Part shown: positions 24,991-33,221 of the stretch, one piece after another
How positions within the stretch are numbered: the stretch's first letter is position 1
Layout: each line of letters opens with the position of its first letter
Assembly: GCA_002437435.1 (NCBI GenBank)
Contig: DJPV01000068.1
Span: forward strand, 58,857-113,485
Direction of reading: 5' to 3'
Length of the DNA: 54,629 nucleotides
Origin: Lachnospiraceae bacterium UBA6403
GTDB lineage: Bacteria > Bacillota > Clostridia > Lachnospirales > Lachnospiraceae
Position numbers and translations under genes: made by a program
The notes under the pieces: model-generated
Told to the model about the DNA's origin: nothing
Seen by the model: the letters and a program-made list of their open reading frames with translations, nothing else
Databases searched by the model: none

Positions 24991-25042
24991 AACCAGAAAT
25001 GAAAAAATAATGATTTCTAATGCGTGCATTTCATTTCTGGTT
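24991..25042. repeat. 14-bp perfect inverted repeat upstream of the butyrate operon
   Basis: AACCAGAAATGAAA (24991-25004) and TTTCATTTCTGGTT (25029-25042) are perfectly complementary around a 24-nt loop. There is no T-tract, so it is a poor terminator for ygiQ. The right arm overlaps the -35 box of the thl promoter by two bases, and CCAGAAA recurs at 25074-25080. It may be an operator or an mRNA 3' stabiliser. Confidence 0.7.
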
Positions 25043-25069
25043 GCGTGGTACTTCCTTTTGTGCTAGAAT
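25041..25069 (+). promoter_or_regulatory. Butyrate operon (thl) promoter
   Basis: TTGCGT (25041-25046), a 17-bp spacer and TAGAAT (25064-25069) preceded by TGC (extended -10). The leader to thl is about 105 nt and contains a small stem CAATAA/TTATTG (25094-25111). No Rex-type TTGTTAAnnnnTTAACAA site was seen. Confidence 0.65.
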
Positions 25070-25183
25070 GTAGCCAGAAAGTGTGCAGTTATGTCAATAA
25101 TGGTCGTTATTGTGTGGATTAATGCATGATATGTATCGGACGTAACGCTTACATTATAAAAAAATACGGAGGATTTCATTATT

Positions 25184-26368
25184 ATGGCAAAGAAAATTGT
25201 ATTAGCAGGCGCATGCCGTACAGCTATCGGTACTATGGGCGGATCATTAAGCACAACACCAGCTCCGGTACTTGGTTCAATCGTTATCAAGGAAGCTTTA
25301 AACAGAGCAGGAGTTCCGGCAGATCAGGTAGATCATGTATATATGGGTTGTGTAATTCAGGCTGGTCTTGGACAGAATGTTGCACGTCAGGCATCAATCA
25401 AAGCTGGTCTTCCAATTGAGACAACTGCTGTTACAGTTAACGTTGTTTGTGGTTCAGGTCTGAACTGTGTAAATATGGCTGCTCAGATGATTGAAGCAGG
25501 TGATGCTGATATCGTTGTTGCAGGTGGTATGGAAAACATGTCAATGGCTCCATATGCTGTAATGCAGGGACGTTTCGGATACAGAATGAATGATGGTAAA
25601 CTTGTAGATACAATGGTACATGATGCTCTTTGGGATGCATTCAATGATTACCACATGATCAAGACTGCTGACAATATCTGTGAGCAGTGGGGACTTACTC
25701 GTGAAGAACTTGATGAGTTTGCAGCAAAGAGCCAGCAGAAGGCTGTAGCAGCTCAGGAATCAGGTGCATTTGACGCAGAGATCGTTCCTGTTATGGTTAA
25801 GAAGAAAAAGGAGACAATTGAGTTCAAGAAAGATGAAGGACCAAGACCTGGTACAACAGTTGAGACACTTTCAAGACTCAGAACTATCAATCCAAATGGT
25901 TTCGTAACAGCAGGTAATGCTTCAGGTATCAATGATGGTGCAGCAGCTATCGTTGTTATGAGCGAAGAAAAGGCTAAAGAACTTGGCGTTAAGCCAATGG
26001 CTACATGGGTAGCAGGTGCTCTTGGTGGTGTTGATCCATCTATCATGGGTATCGGACCAGTCGCTTCAACAAAGAAGGTAATGGCTAAGACAGGTCTCAA
26101 GATCGAGGATTTCGATATCATCGAAGCAAATGAAGCATTCGCAGCTCAGTCGGTTGCAGTAGCTAAGGATCTTGGATTCGATGTTGACAAACAGGTTAAC
26201 CCAAATGGTGGTGCTATCGCACTTGGACATCCGGTAGGAGCTTCAGGATGCCGTATCCTTGTTACACTTCTTCATGAGATGCAGGCAAAGGGAGCTAAGA
26301 CAGGTCTTGCTACACTTTGTATCGGCGGTGGTATGGGCTGCTCAACAGTTGTTAAGATCGAAGACTAA
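25184..26368 (+). CDS. thl: Acetyl-CoA C-acetyltransferase (thiolase)
   Basis: Condenses two acetyl-CoA to acetoacetyl-CoA, the first step of butyrate formation. 394 residues. The nucleophilic Cys is Cys89 in NVVCGSGLN, with NEAFAAQ and the catalytic His in GHPVGASG, and the second catalytic Cys in CIGGGMGCS. GGAGG (25168-25172) lies 11 nt before ATG 25184. The codon choice (many GCT, GGT, AAG) differs from neighbouring genes and suggests high expression. First gene of the thl-crt-hbd-bcd-etfB-etfA operon. Confidence 0.97.
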   Translation: MAKKIVLAGACRTAIGTMGGSLSTTPAPVLGSIVIKEALNRAGVPADQVDHVYMGCVIQAGLGQNVARQASIKAGLPIETTAVTVNVVCGSGLNCVNMAAQMIEAGDADIVVAGGMENMSMAPYAVMQGRFGYRMNDGKLVDTMVHDALWDAFNDYHMIKTADNICEQWGLTREELDEFAAKSQQKAVAAQESGAFDAEIVPVMVKKKKETIEFKKDEGPRPGTTVETLSRLRTINPNGFVTAGNASGINDGAAAIVVMSEEKAKELGVKPMATWVAGALGGVDPSIMGIGPVASTKKVMAKTGLKIEDFDIIEANEAFAAQSVAVAKDLGFDVDKQVNPNGGAIALGHPVGASGCRILVTLLHEMQAKGAKTGLATLCIGGGMGCSTVVKIED

Positions 26369-26418
26369 TTCGATTGGCTGAAAAACCATAATACATTTCT
26401 ATATTAAGGAGATAAACG

Positions 26419-27210
26419 ATGGAATTCGTAACATATGAACAGGACGGATTTGTTGGTGTTATCACTATTAATCGTCCAAAGGCATTAAATGCATTAAACA
26501 GCGCAGTCCTTGAAGAACTGGATGCAACATTCAAAGCTGTTGATCTGAATACAACAAGATGTCTTGTACTTACAGGTGCAGGCGAGAAATCATTTGTAGC
26601 AGGTGCAGATATCGGAGAGATGTCAACACTTACAAAAGCTGAAGGCGAAGCTTTTGGTAAAAAAGGTAATGATGTATTCCGTATGATCGAGACATTCCCA
26701 ATCCCTGTAATTGCAGCCGTAAATGGATTTGCACTTGGTGGTGGATGTGAGATCTCAATGAGTTGTGATATCAGAATCTGTTCTGAGAACGCAGTATTTG
26801 GTCAGCCTGAAGTTGGTCTTGGAATCACACCTGGATTTGGCGGAACACAGAGACTTGCCCGTCTTGTAGGTGCAGGAATGGCAAAACAGCTGATCTACAC
26901 AGCAAGAAATATCAAAGCTGATGAAGCATACAGAATCGGCCTTGTAAATGCTGTATATCCATTAGAGGAGTTATTACCAGCAGCTAAGAAGATGGCTTCC
27001 ATCATCGCTGCAAATGCTCCTATCGCAGTTCGTAACTGTAAGAAAGCAATCAATGATGGATTACAGGTTGATATGGATCATGCAATCGTTATAGAAGAGA
27101 AATTATTCGGCGACTGCTTCGAGACAGAAGACCAGAAGACAGGAATGGGCAACTTCCTTGAGAAAGACAAGGAAAAGAAATTAAAGGTTGTTCCTTTCCA
27201 GAATAAATAA
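26419..27210 (+). CDS. crt: 3-hydroxybutyryl-CoA dehydratase (crotonase)
   Basis: Dehydrates 3-hydroxybutyryl-CoA to crotonyl-CoA. 263 residues of the enoyl-CoA hydratase family. The oxyanion hole lies in AGADIGEM and NGFALGGGCE, and both catalytic glutamates are present (GGGCE and FGQPEVGLG). ATG 26419 follows AAGGAG by 7 nt, 50 bp after thl. A 150-bp gap with a strong hairpin separates it from hbd. Confidence 0.96.
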   Translation: MEFVTYEQDGFVGVITINRPKALNALNSAVLEELDATFKAVDLNTTRCLVLTGAGEKSFVAGADIGEMSTLTKAEGEAFGKKGNDVFRMIETFPIPVIAAVNGFALGGGCEISMSCDIRICSENAVFGQPEVGLGITPGFGGTQRLARLVGAGMAKQLIYTARNIKADEAYRIGLVNAVYPLEELLPAAKKMASIIAANAPIAVRNCKKAINDGLQVDMDHAIVIEEKLFGDCFETEDQKTGMGNFLEKDKEKKLKVVPFQNK

Positions 27211-27232
27211 ATCAACAATCTTGATATTGACG

Positions 27233-27273
27233 TTTAGGGTGGTTGTTTTGGAATCGAAATCAACCATCCTAAA
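27233..27273 (+). promoter_or_regulatory. Strong hairpin between crt and hbd
   Basis: TTTAGGGTGGTTG (27233-27245) pairs with CAACCATCCTAAA (27261-27273): 13 pairs, one G-U, 15-nt loop. No T-tract follows, so it is not a standard terminator. An intra-operon stability or processing element is the likeliest role (inference). Confidence 0.6.
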
Positions 27274-27361
27274 TGTTTGATATACCAAAGTGAGCATGTC
27301 AAACGAAACGTATATGAATTTCTCATGTTTGCTTAAAAATAATTTTTAGGAGGATATTAAA

Positions 27362-28234
27362 ATGAAAGTTGGCGTTATTGGTGCAGGAACCATGGGTCAG
27401 GGAATTGCTAAGGCGTTTGCTCAGGTTGATGGATATGAAGTAGCACTTTGCGACATTAAGCAGGAATGGGCTGAAGGCGGTAAAGACAAGATCGCTAAAG
27501 GTTATGCCAGACTTGTTGAAAAAGGAAAGATGACACAGGAGAAGGTTGATGGTATTCTTGCCAGTATCACTCCAGGTCTTAAGGAAGACTTATGTGCAGA
27601 TTGTGACCTTATCGTAGAGGCTGCTTTCGAGAACATGGAAGTTAAGAAGACAACATTTGCTGAGCTTGACAAGATCTGCAAGCCAGAGTGTGTATTTGCT
27701 TCAAATACATCTTCACTTTCTATCACTGAGATTGGAAATGGTCTTACCCGTCCTATGATCGGTATGCATTTCTTCAATCCGGCCGACAGAATGAAGCTTA
27801 TCGAAGTTATTGCAGGTGTTAACACACCAGCAGAAACTGTTGATACAATCGTTAAGATCTCAGAAGAGATCGGTAAGACACCTGTACAGGTAAATGAAGC
27901 TGCAGGATTCGTTGTAAACAGAATCCTGATTCCAATGATCAATGAAGCTGCATTTATCAAGATGGAAGGTGTATCAGATATCGCTGGTATCGATGCAGCT
28001 ATGAAACTTGGTGCAAATCATCCAATGGGACCTCTTGAGTTAGGTGATTTCGTTGGTCTTGATATCTGCCTTGCTATTATGGATGTACTCTATAACGAGA
28101 CAGGAGACAGCAAGTATCGTGCATGTCCATTACTTCGTAAGATGGTACGTGGCGGCAACCTTGGTGTTAAGAGCGGTAAGGGATTCTATGTATACAATGC
28201 TGACCGTACAAAGACACCAGTTGATGCTCAGTAA
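27362..28234 (+). CDS. hbd: 3-hydroxybutyryl-CoA dehydrogenase
   Basis: NAD(P)H-dependent reduction of acetoacetyl-CoA to 3-hydroxybutyryl-CoA. 290 residues. N-terminal Rossmann motif GVIGAGTMGQGIA, SNTSSLSITE, the catalytic His in GMHFFNPADRMKLIEVI, and the Asn in GFVVNRILIP. The C-terminal domain includes LGDFVGLDICLAIM. AGGAGG precedes ATG 27362 by 8 nt. It lies between the crt-hbd hairpin region and bcd. Confidence 0.97.
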   Translation: MKVGVIGAGTMGQGIAKAFAQVDGYEVALCDIKQEWAEGGKDKIAKGYARLVEKGKMTQEKVDGILASITPGLKEDLCADCDLIVEAAFENMEVKKTTFAELDKICKPECVFASNTSSLSITEIGNGLTRPMIGMHFFNPADRMKLIEVIAGVNTPAETVDTIVKISEEIGKTPVQVNEAAGFVVNRILIPMINEAAFIKMEGVSDIAGIDAAMKLGANHPMGPLELGDFVGLDICLAIMDVLYNETGDSKYRACPLLRKMVRGGNLGVKSGKGFYVYNADRTKTPVDAQ

Positions 28235-28270
28235 TTGACTGATAAATATATTTATGGAGGAAGAAATAGA

Positions 28271-29437
28271 ATGGATTTCGCTTTAGACAAGAAGTATGAA
28301 ATGGCGCAGAACTTATTCAGAGAATTTGCGCAGAATGAAGTAAAGCCTCTTGCTCAGGAAATTGATGAAAATCACAGATTCCCTAGAGAGACAGTAGAGA
28401 AGATGGCAAAGTATGGTTTCTTAGGAATACCTGTTTCTAAGGAAGATGGTGGACAGGGTTGTGATCCTTTAACATACGTTATGTGTGTTGAGGAACTTTC
28501 AAAGGTTTGTGGTACTACCGGTGTTATTGTTTCCGCACATACATCTCTGTGTGTAGATCCAATTCAGACATTTGGTACACCAGCTCAGAAAGCTAAGTAT
28601 CTCCCAGATCTTGCTTCCGGTAGAAAACTTGGTGCATTTGGTCTTACAGAGCCAGGTGCTGGTACAGATGCACAGGGTCAGCAGACAAAGGCTGTTCTTG
28701 ATGGTGATGAGTGGGTTCTTAACGGATCTAAGTGTTTCATTACAAATGGTAAAGAAGCAGATGTATATATTATCATTGCAGTTACTGGTACAATTGAAAA
28801 GCGTGGCAGAAAGCAGAAAGAGATTTCAGCATTTATCGTAGAAAAAGGTACTCCAGGATTTACATTCGGAACAAAAGAAAACAAGATGGGTATCTGTGGT
28901 TCATCCACATACGAACTTATCTTCACAGACTGCCGTATTCCTAAGGATGCACTTCTCGGACAGAAGGGTAAAGGATTTGGTATTGCAATGCATACACTTG
29001 ATGGCGGCCGTATCGGTATTGCAGCTCAGGCTCTTGGTATTGCTGAGGGTGCTCTCGATATCACAATTGACTATGTTAAGGAAAGAAAGCAGTTCGGTCG
29101 TTCAATCGCTCAGTTCCAGAATACTCAGTTCGTACTTGCTGATCTTGCGACTAAAGTTGAAGCAGCTAAGTTACTGGTATACAAGGCAGCTAAGAAGAAA
29201 GAACAGTACCAGGCTGATCACAAGACTTCATATTCTGTAGAAGCTGCTATGGCTAAGCTTTATGCTGCTGAAGTAGCTATGGAAGTAACAACAAAGTGTG
29301 TACAGTTACACGGTGGTTATGGTTATATCAAAGAGTATGATGTAGAACGTATGATGCGTGATGCTAAGATTACAGAAATCTACGAAGGAACTTCAGAAGT
29401 TCAGCGTATGGTTATTTCTGCAAACTTATTAAAATAA
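28271..29437 (+). CDS. bcd: Butyryl-CoA dehydrogenase
   Basis: An FAD acyl-CoA dehydrogenase that reduces crotonyl-CoA to butyryl-CoA; with EtfAB this class is known to bifurcate electrons to ferredoxin. 388 residues. FAD/substrate motifs FGLTEPGAGTDA and SKCFITNGKEA, and the C-terminal LHGGYGYIKEYDVERMMRD with the catalytic Glu region YEGTSEVQR. I chose ATG 28271 (MDFALDKKYEM), 10 nt after GGAGG; the upstream in-frame extension overlaps the ribosome binding site. Confidence 0.96.
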   Translation: MDFALDKKYEMAQNLFREFAQNEVKPLAQEIDENHRFPRETVEKMAKYGFLGIPVSKEDGGQGCDPLTYVMCVEELSKVCGTTGVIVSAHTSLCVDPIQTFGTPAQKAKYLPDLASGRKLGAFGLTEPGAGTDAQGQQTKAVLDGDEWVLNGSKCFITNGKEADVYIIIAVTGTIEKRGRKQKEISAFIVEKGTPGFTFGTKENKMGICGSSTYELIFTDCRIPKDALLGQKGKGFGIAMHTLDGGRIGIAAQALGIAEGALDITIDYVKERKQFGRSIAQFQNTQFVLADLATKVEAAKLLVYKAAKKKEQYQADHKTSYSVEAAMAKLYAAEVAMEVTTKCVQLHGGYGYIKEYDVERMMRDAKITEIYEGTSEVQRMVISANLLK

Positions 29438-29453
29438 TTAGGAGGTACTTAAC

Positions 29454-30239
29454 GTGAAGGTTATAGTTTGTATAAAGCAGGTACCTGATACAAAGGGTGG
29501 CGTTCAGTTTAACCCAGATGGTACATTAAACAGAGGAGCAATGCTTACAATCATGAACCCTGATGATAAGGCAGGTCTTGAAGCTGCACTTAGATTAAAG
29601 GATCAGTATGGAGCAGAAGTTACAGTTCTTACAATGGGTCTTCCAAAGGCTGCGGATGTTCTTCAGGAAGCAATCGCTATGGGCGCTGACAAGGGCGTTC
29701 TTGTAACAGATCGTGTTCTTGGTGGAGCTGATACATGGGCTACATCAACAACGATTGCCGGAGCACTCAGAAAGCTTGATTATGATCTTATTATTACAGG
29801 TCGTCAGGCTATCGATGGAGATACAGCTCAGGTTGGACCACAGATCGCTGAGCATCTGGGAATTCCAGTTATCTCATATGCGCAGGAGATCAAGGTTGAC
29901 GGAGATTCCGTAATCGTTAAGCGTCAGTATGATGATGGATATCATATGTTAAAGGCTAAGATGCCTTGTCTTATAACAGCACTTTCAGAGTTAAATGTGC
30001 CTAGATACATGACTCCAGGTGGAATCTTCGATGCAGTTAATGCAGAGATCACAACATTTGGCAGAGCAGACCTTGTAGATGTTGATGATTCTAACATTGG
30101 TCTGAAGGGTTCACCAACAAAGATCGCAAAGGCTTCTGATAAGGTAAGAAAGGGTGCAGGCGAGAAGGTTGTACCTGATTCTCCAGATGAAGCAGTTAGC
30201 TATATTGTTGGCAAGTTAAAAGATAAGCATGTAATCTAA
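29454..30239 (+). CDS. etfB: Electron transfer flavoprotein beta subunit
   Basis: Partner of Bcd and EtfA in NADH-dependent, probably bifurcating, crotonyl-CoA reduction. 261 residues starting VIVCIKQVPDTKG, with the conserved TGRQAIDGDTAQVGPQIA signature near residue 120. GTG start at 29454, 8 nt after AGGAGG (29440-29445), 16 bp after bcd. Confidence 0.96.
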   Translation: MKVIVCIKQVPDTKGGVQFNPDGTLNRGAMLTIMNPDDKAGLEAALRLKDQYGAEVTVLTMGLPKAADVLQEAIAMGADKGVLVTDRVLGGADTWATSTTIAGALRKLDYDLIITGRQAIDGDTAQVGPQIAEHLGIPVISYAQEIKVDGDSVIVKRQYDDGYHMLKAKMPCLITALSELNVPRYMTPGGIFDAVNAEITTFGRADLVDVDDSNIGLKGSPTKIAKASDKVRKGAGEKVVPDSPDEAVSYIVGKLKDKHVI

Positions 30240-30266
30240 TATAGTAAAGGAAAAGTGGTGAATAAA

Positions 30267-31328
30267 ATGGGCGCAATGAACGCAGAAGATATGAAGAACT
30301 ACAAAGGTGTATTTGTCTTTGCACAGCAGGTAGATAATAAGTTAAGTGGTATTTCATTTGAATTGATCGGTGAAGGAAAGAGACTTGCAGATAAGCTTAA
30401 TGAAAAGGTTACAGCAGTCCTGATCGGTTCTGATGTAAAGGGTCTTGTAGATGAACTCGCAGAGTACGGTGCAGACAGAGTTATCGTTGTTGATGATCCG
30501 GAATTAAAAGAATATAGAACTGAGCCATATGCACATGCACTTGCTTCAGTTATCAATGAGTACAAGCCAGAGATCGTTTTAGTTGGCGCTACAGCTATCG
30601 GTCGTGATCTTGGTCCTACAGTATCAGCAAGAGTTGCTACAGGTCTTACAGCAGACTGTACATTACTTGAAATCGGTGATTTCCCTCTTGTTGCACTTCC
30701 AAATCAGGAGCAGAAGCACAATCAGCTTCTTATGACACGTCCTGCATTCGGTGGTAACACAATCGCTACAATCGCATGTCCTGACAACCGTCCTCAGATG
30801 GCAACCGTTCGTCCAGGTGTTATGCAGAAGCTTGACAGAGTAGTTGGCAAGAAGGCAGAAGTGATCGAGTACAATCCTGGATTTACTCCAAACAACAAGT
30901 ATGTTGAGATCCTTGAAATCTCAAAGGCTGTTTCAGATATCAAAGATATCATGGACGCTAAGATCCTTGTATCAGGTGGTCGTGGTGTTGGTTCAGCAGA
31001 GAACTTCAAGCTTCTTGATGATCTTGCAGAAGTACTTGGCGGACAGGTATCATGCTCACGTGCAGTTGTAGATTCAGGCTGGAAGCCAAAGGAGCTTCAG
31101 GTTGGTCAGACTGGTAAGACAGTTCGTCCACAGGTATACTTTGCAATTGGTATTTCAGGTGCGATTCAGCACGTAGCCGGTATGGAAGAGTCAGATATCA
31201 TCATCGCTATCAACAAGGATGAGGATGCTCCTATCTTTGATGTAGCTGATTATGGTGTTGTTGGAGATCTGAACAAGATTGTTCCAGCTCTTACAGAAGC
31301 AATCAAGGCTGAACTTGCTAATAAATAA
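30267..31328 (+). CDS. etfA: Electron transfer flavoprotein alpha subunit
   Basis: Binds FAD in the C-terminal domain and completes the Bcd-Etf complex. The N-terminal domain begins YKGVFVFAQQVDNKL. The FAD domain shows VSGGRGVGSAENF, DSGWKPKELQVGQTGKTV, and YFAIGISGAIQH with INKDEDAPIF. The start is uncertain: ATG 30267 has only a weak GGTG upstream, while GTG 30255 or 30258 sit closer to AAAGGAAAAG. The choice changes only 3-4 residues. Last gene of the operon, followed by a terminator. Confidence 0.94.
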   Translation: MGAMNAEDMKNYKGVFVFAQQVDNKLSGISFELIGEGKRLADKLNEKVTAVLIGSDVKGLVDELAEYGADRVIVVDDPELKEYRTEPYAHALASVINEYKPEIVLVGATAIGRDLGPTVSARVATGLTADCTLLEIGDFPLVALPNQEQKHNQLLMTRPAFGGNTIATIACPDNRPQMATVRPGVMQKLDRVVGKKAEVIEYNPGFTPNNKYVEILEISKAVSDIKDIMDAKILVSGGRGVGSAENFKLLDDLAEVLGGQVSCSRAVVDSGWKPKELQVGQTGKTVRPQVYFAIGISGAIQHVAGMEESDIIIAINKDEDAPIFDVADYGVVGDLNKIVPALTEAIKAELANK

Positions 31329-31359
31329 TTCAGTTTATAATTGAAAATGAATATTTTGG

Positions 31360-31392
31360 ACTGCCGGGTTTTATACCCGGCAGTTTGTGTGT
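31360..31392 (+). terminator. Terminator of the butyrate operon
   Basis: ACTGCCGGGT (31360-31369) pairs perfectly with ACCCGGCAGT (31375-31384) around a 5-nt loop, followed by TTGTGTGT. The stem is strong but the T-tract is poor. A second 10-bp hairpin, GAAAGGACAT/ATGTTCTTTC with a GAAA loop, lies at 31431-31454 without a T-tract. Confidence 0.75.
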
Positions 31393-31490
31393 AAATGAAC
31401 GACTTCGAGCCGACAGGCAAGATGGGGCATGAAAGGACATGAAAATGTTCTTTCACACATAAAAGGGTGTTCCTATTACAGATTTTCATG

Positions 31491-31519
31491 TTGAAACAAT
31501 AAAAGTAATGCTGTATGAT
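31491..31519 (+). promoter_or_regulatory. Promoter for the MATE transporter
   Basis: TTGAAA (31491-31496), a 17-bp spacer and TATGAT (31514-31519), about 58 bp before ATG 31577. Confidence 0.65.
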
Positions 31520-31576
31520 AAATACTGTTGCAAAAAAGACGAATTATAGTTAGAAAAAAGAGAATTAAGGTTGAAG

Positions 31577-33115
31577 ATGAATATGAGTAAGTACGAAAAA
31601 CAGAAAGAATTAAAACAAGAAGAACATGTGTTAAAAACAGAACCTGACAACACAAAAATGACAGGCGACAGTGTGGATGTAAAAATGACAGATGCGAGTG
31701 AAGAAAGCAGAACAGAAAATACTGCCAAAGAAAATAAGATGGGAACCATGCCGATGGGAAAATTATTAATATCGGTATCGCTTCCAATGGTAATTTCAAT
31801 GCTGGTACAGGCTCTTTATAATGTAGTTGACAGTGTGTTTGTATCACATTTTGATCAGGATGCACTGACCGCGGTATCGACGATATTTCCGTTACAGAAT
31901 CTTATGATCGGGGTTACTTCCGGTCTTGGTGTCGGTTTTAATGCATTGATCTCCAAGTCTCTTGGTGAGAAAAATCAGAAAAAAGCAAACGATGTAGCCA
32001 GACAGGGAATTTTTCTGGAACTGATTGGATTTGTAATCTTTTTATTGATCGGTCTGTTTGGAATTGAAGCATTTATGAGGAGCCAGACCGATGTGACAAA
32101 GATCATTGACTATGGGGTAGATTATGGACGAATCTGCTGTATCTGTTCTTTTGGTATCTTTGCACAGATGACATTTGAGCGTATGTTACAGTCTACAGGA
32201 CGAACTCTCTACACAATGAAGACACAGGCACTTGGAGCTATTATCAATATTATACTTGATCCGATTATGATTTTTGGATATTTTGGACTTCCGGCAATGG
32301 GTGCTGCCGGTGCCGCAACGGCAACCGTAATCGGACAGTGTATTGCAGCATTACTTGCAATTTATTATAATCTGAAAAAGAACCCGGATATCCAGTTATC
32401 ATTGAAAGGTTTTCGACCGGAAAGTGATGTGATCGGAAGAATTCTGTCCATTGCAGTTCCGTCAATCGCAATGGTTGCAGTTGGATCTGTTATGACATAT
32501 GGATTTAATCGTATTTTGTTTACCTTTACACCGATTGCAGTTTCGGTATTTGGTATTTTCTATAAGGTGCAGAGCATGGCGTTTATGCCGGTATTTGGTC
32601 TGAATAATGGTATGATTCCGATCGTGTCATATAATTATGGAGCAAAACAGCCGGATCGTATGTTAAAAGCTGTCAAATATACAATGATGGCAGCGGTATG
32701 CTTTATGTTGGTATGTCTGACTGCTATGCAGGTGATTCCGGGATTGATTCTTAAGGTGTTTGATGCACAGGAAGATATGATGGCGATCGGTATTCCGGCA
32801 CTTCGCACGATGAGTATTTCATTCCTGTTCGCAGGAATCTGTATTGTATGCTCCGGCATGTTCCAGGCACTTGGTAAAGGTGTGTACAGTCTGATCGTAT
32901 CCCTTGCCAGACAGTTGATCATTCTGCTTCCGGTTGCTTATGCATTTGCAAAATTAACACATAATCTGGAACTGGTATGGTTATCCTTCCCGATCGCAGA
33001 AGTTGTTAGTGTTATCCTTTCGATTGCCATGGCGTTACAGACAAAAAAGAAAATTATCGATCCTTTGAAGAATTCTGTGAAAGCAGTACAGGAACAGGCA
33101 GAACATTTGTCATAA
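31577..33115 (+). CDS. MATE-family efflux transporter
   Basis: A twelve-helix multidrug/toxin extrusion protein, driven by an Na+ or H+ gradient; substrate unknown. 512 residues. The MATE core starts near residue 56 with GKLLISVSLPMVISMLVQALYN, VDSVFVSHF and TSGLGVGFNALISKSLGE, and the second half repeats it. The first 55 residues are unusually long, hydrophilic and Lys/Glu/Thr-rich. ATG 31577 sits 6 nt after AAGG. An internal start just before the core (ATG 31739) has no good ribosome binding site. It is a monocistronic unit between the etf terminator and nifS. Confidence 0.92.
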   Translation: MNMSKYEKQKELKQEEHVLKTEPDNTKMTGDSVDVKMTDASEESRTENTAKENKMGTMPMGKLLISVSLPMVISMLVQALYNVVDSVFVSHFDQDALTAVSTIFPLQNLMIGVTSGLGVGFNALISKSLGEKNQKKANDVARQGIFLELIGFVIFLLIGLFGIEAFMRSQTDVTKIIDYGVDYGRICCICSFGIFAQMTFERMLQSTGRTLYTMKTQALGAIINIILDPIMIFGYFGLPAMGAAGAATATVIGQCIAALLAIYYNLKKNPDIQLSLKGFRPESDVIGRILSIAVPSIAMVAVGSVMTYGFNRILFTFTPIAVSVFGIFYKVQSMAFMPVFGLNNGMIPIVSYNYGAKQPDRMLKAVKYTMMAAVCFMLVCLTAMQVIPGLILKVFDAQEDMMAIGIPALRTMSISFLFAGICIVCSGMFQALGKGVYSLIVSLARQLIILLPVAYAFAKLTHNLELVWLSFPIAEVVSVILSIAMALQTKKKIIDPLKNSVKAVQEQAEHLS

Positions 33116-33221
33116 AATGGCATATTCTATAAAATAGCAGAATGTTTTATAAAGAATCAATAAAAAATGATGGTTCAGGATATAGCTATAGTACATAAAG
33201 AATCAGAAAGAAGGAAATGAG

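Noticed and set aside
25041..25183. A Rex (NADH-sensing) operator at the butyrate promoter.
   Set aside because: I looked for TTGTTAAnnnnTTAACAA-like sequence and found none.
31385..31576. A riboswitch (for example guanidine type) upstream of the MATE transporter.
   Set aside because: The only clear hairpin (31431-31454) lies upstream of the promoter at 31491. The leader is about 50 nt and unstructured by eye.
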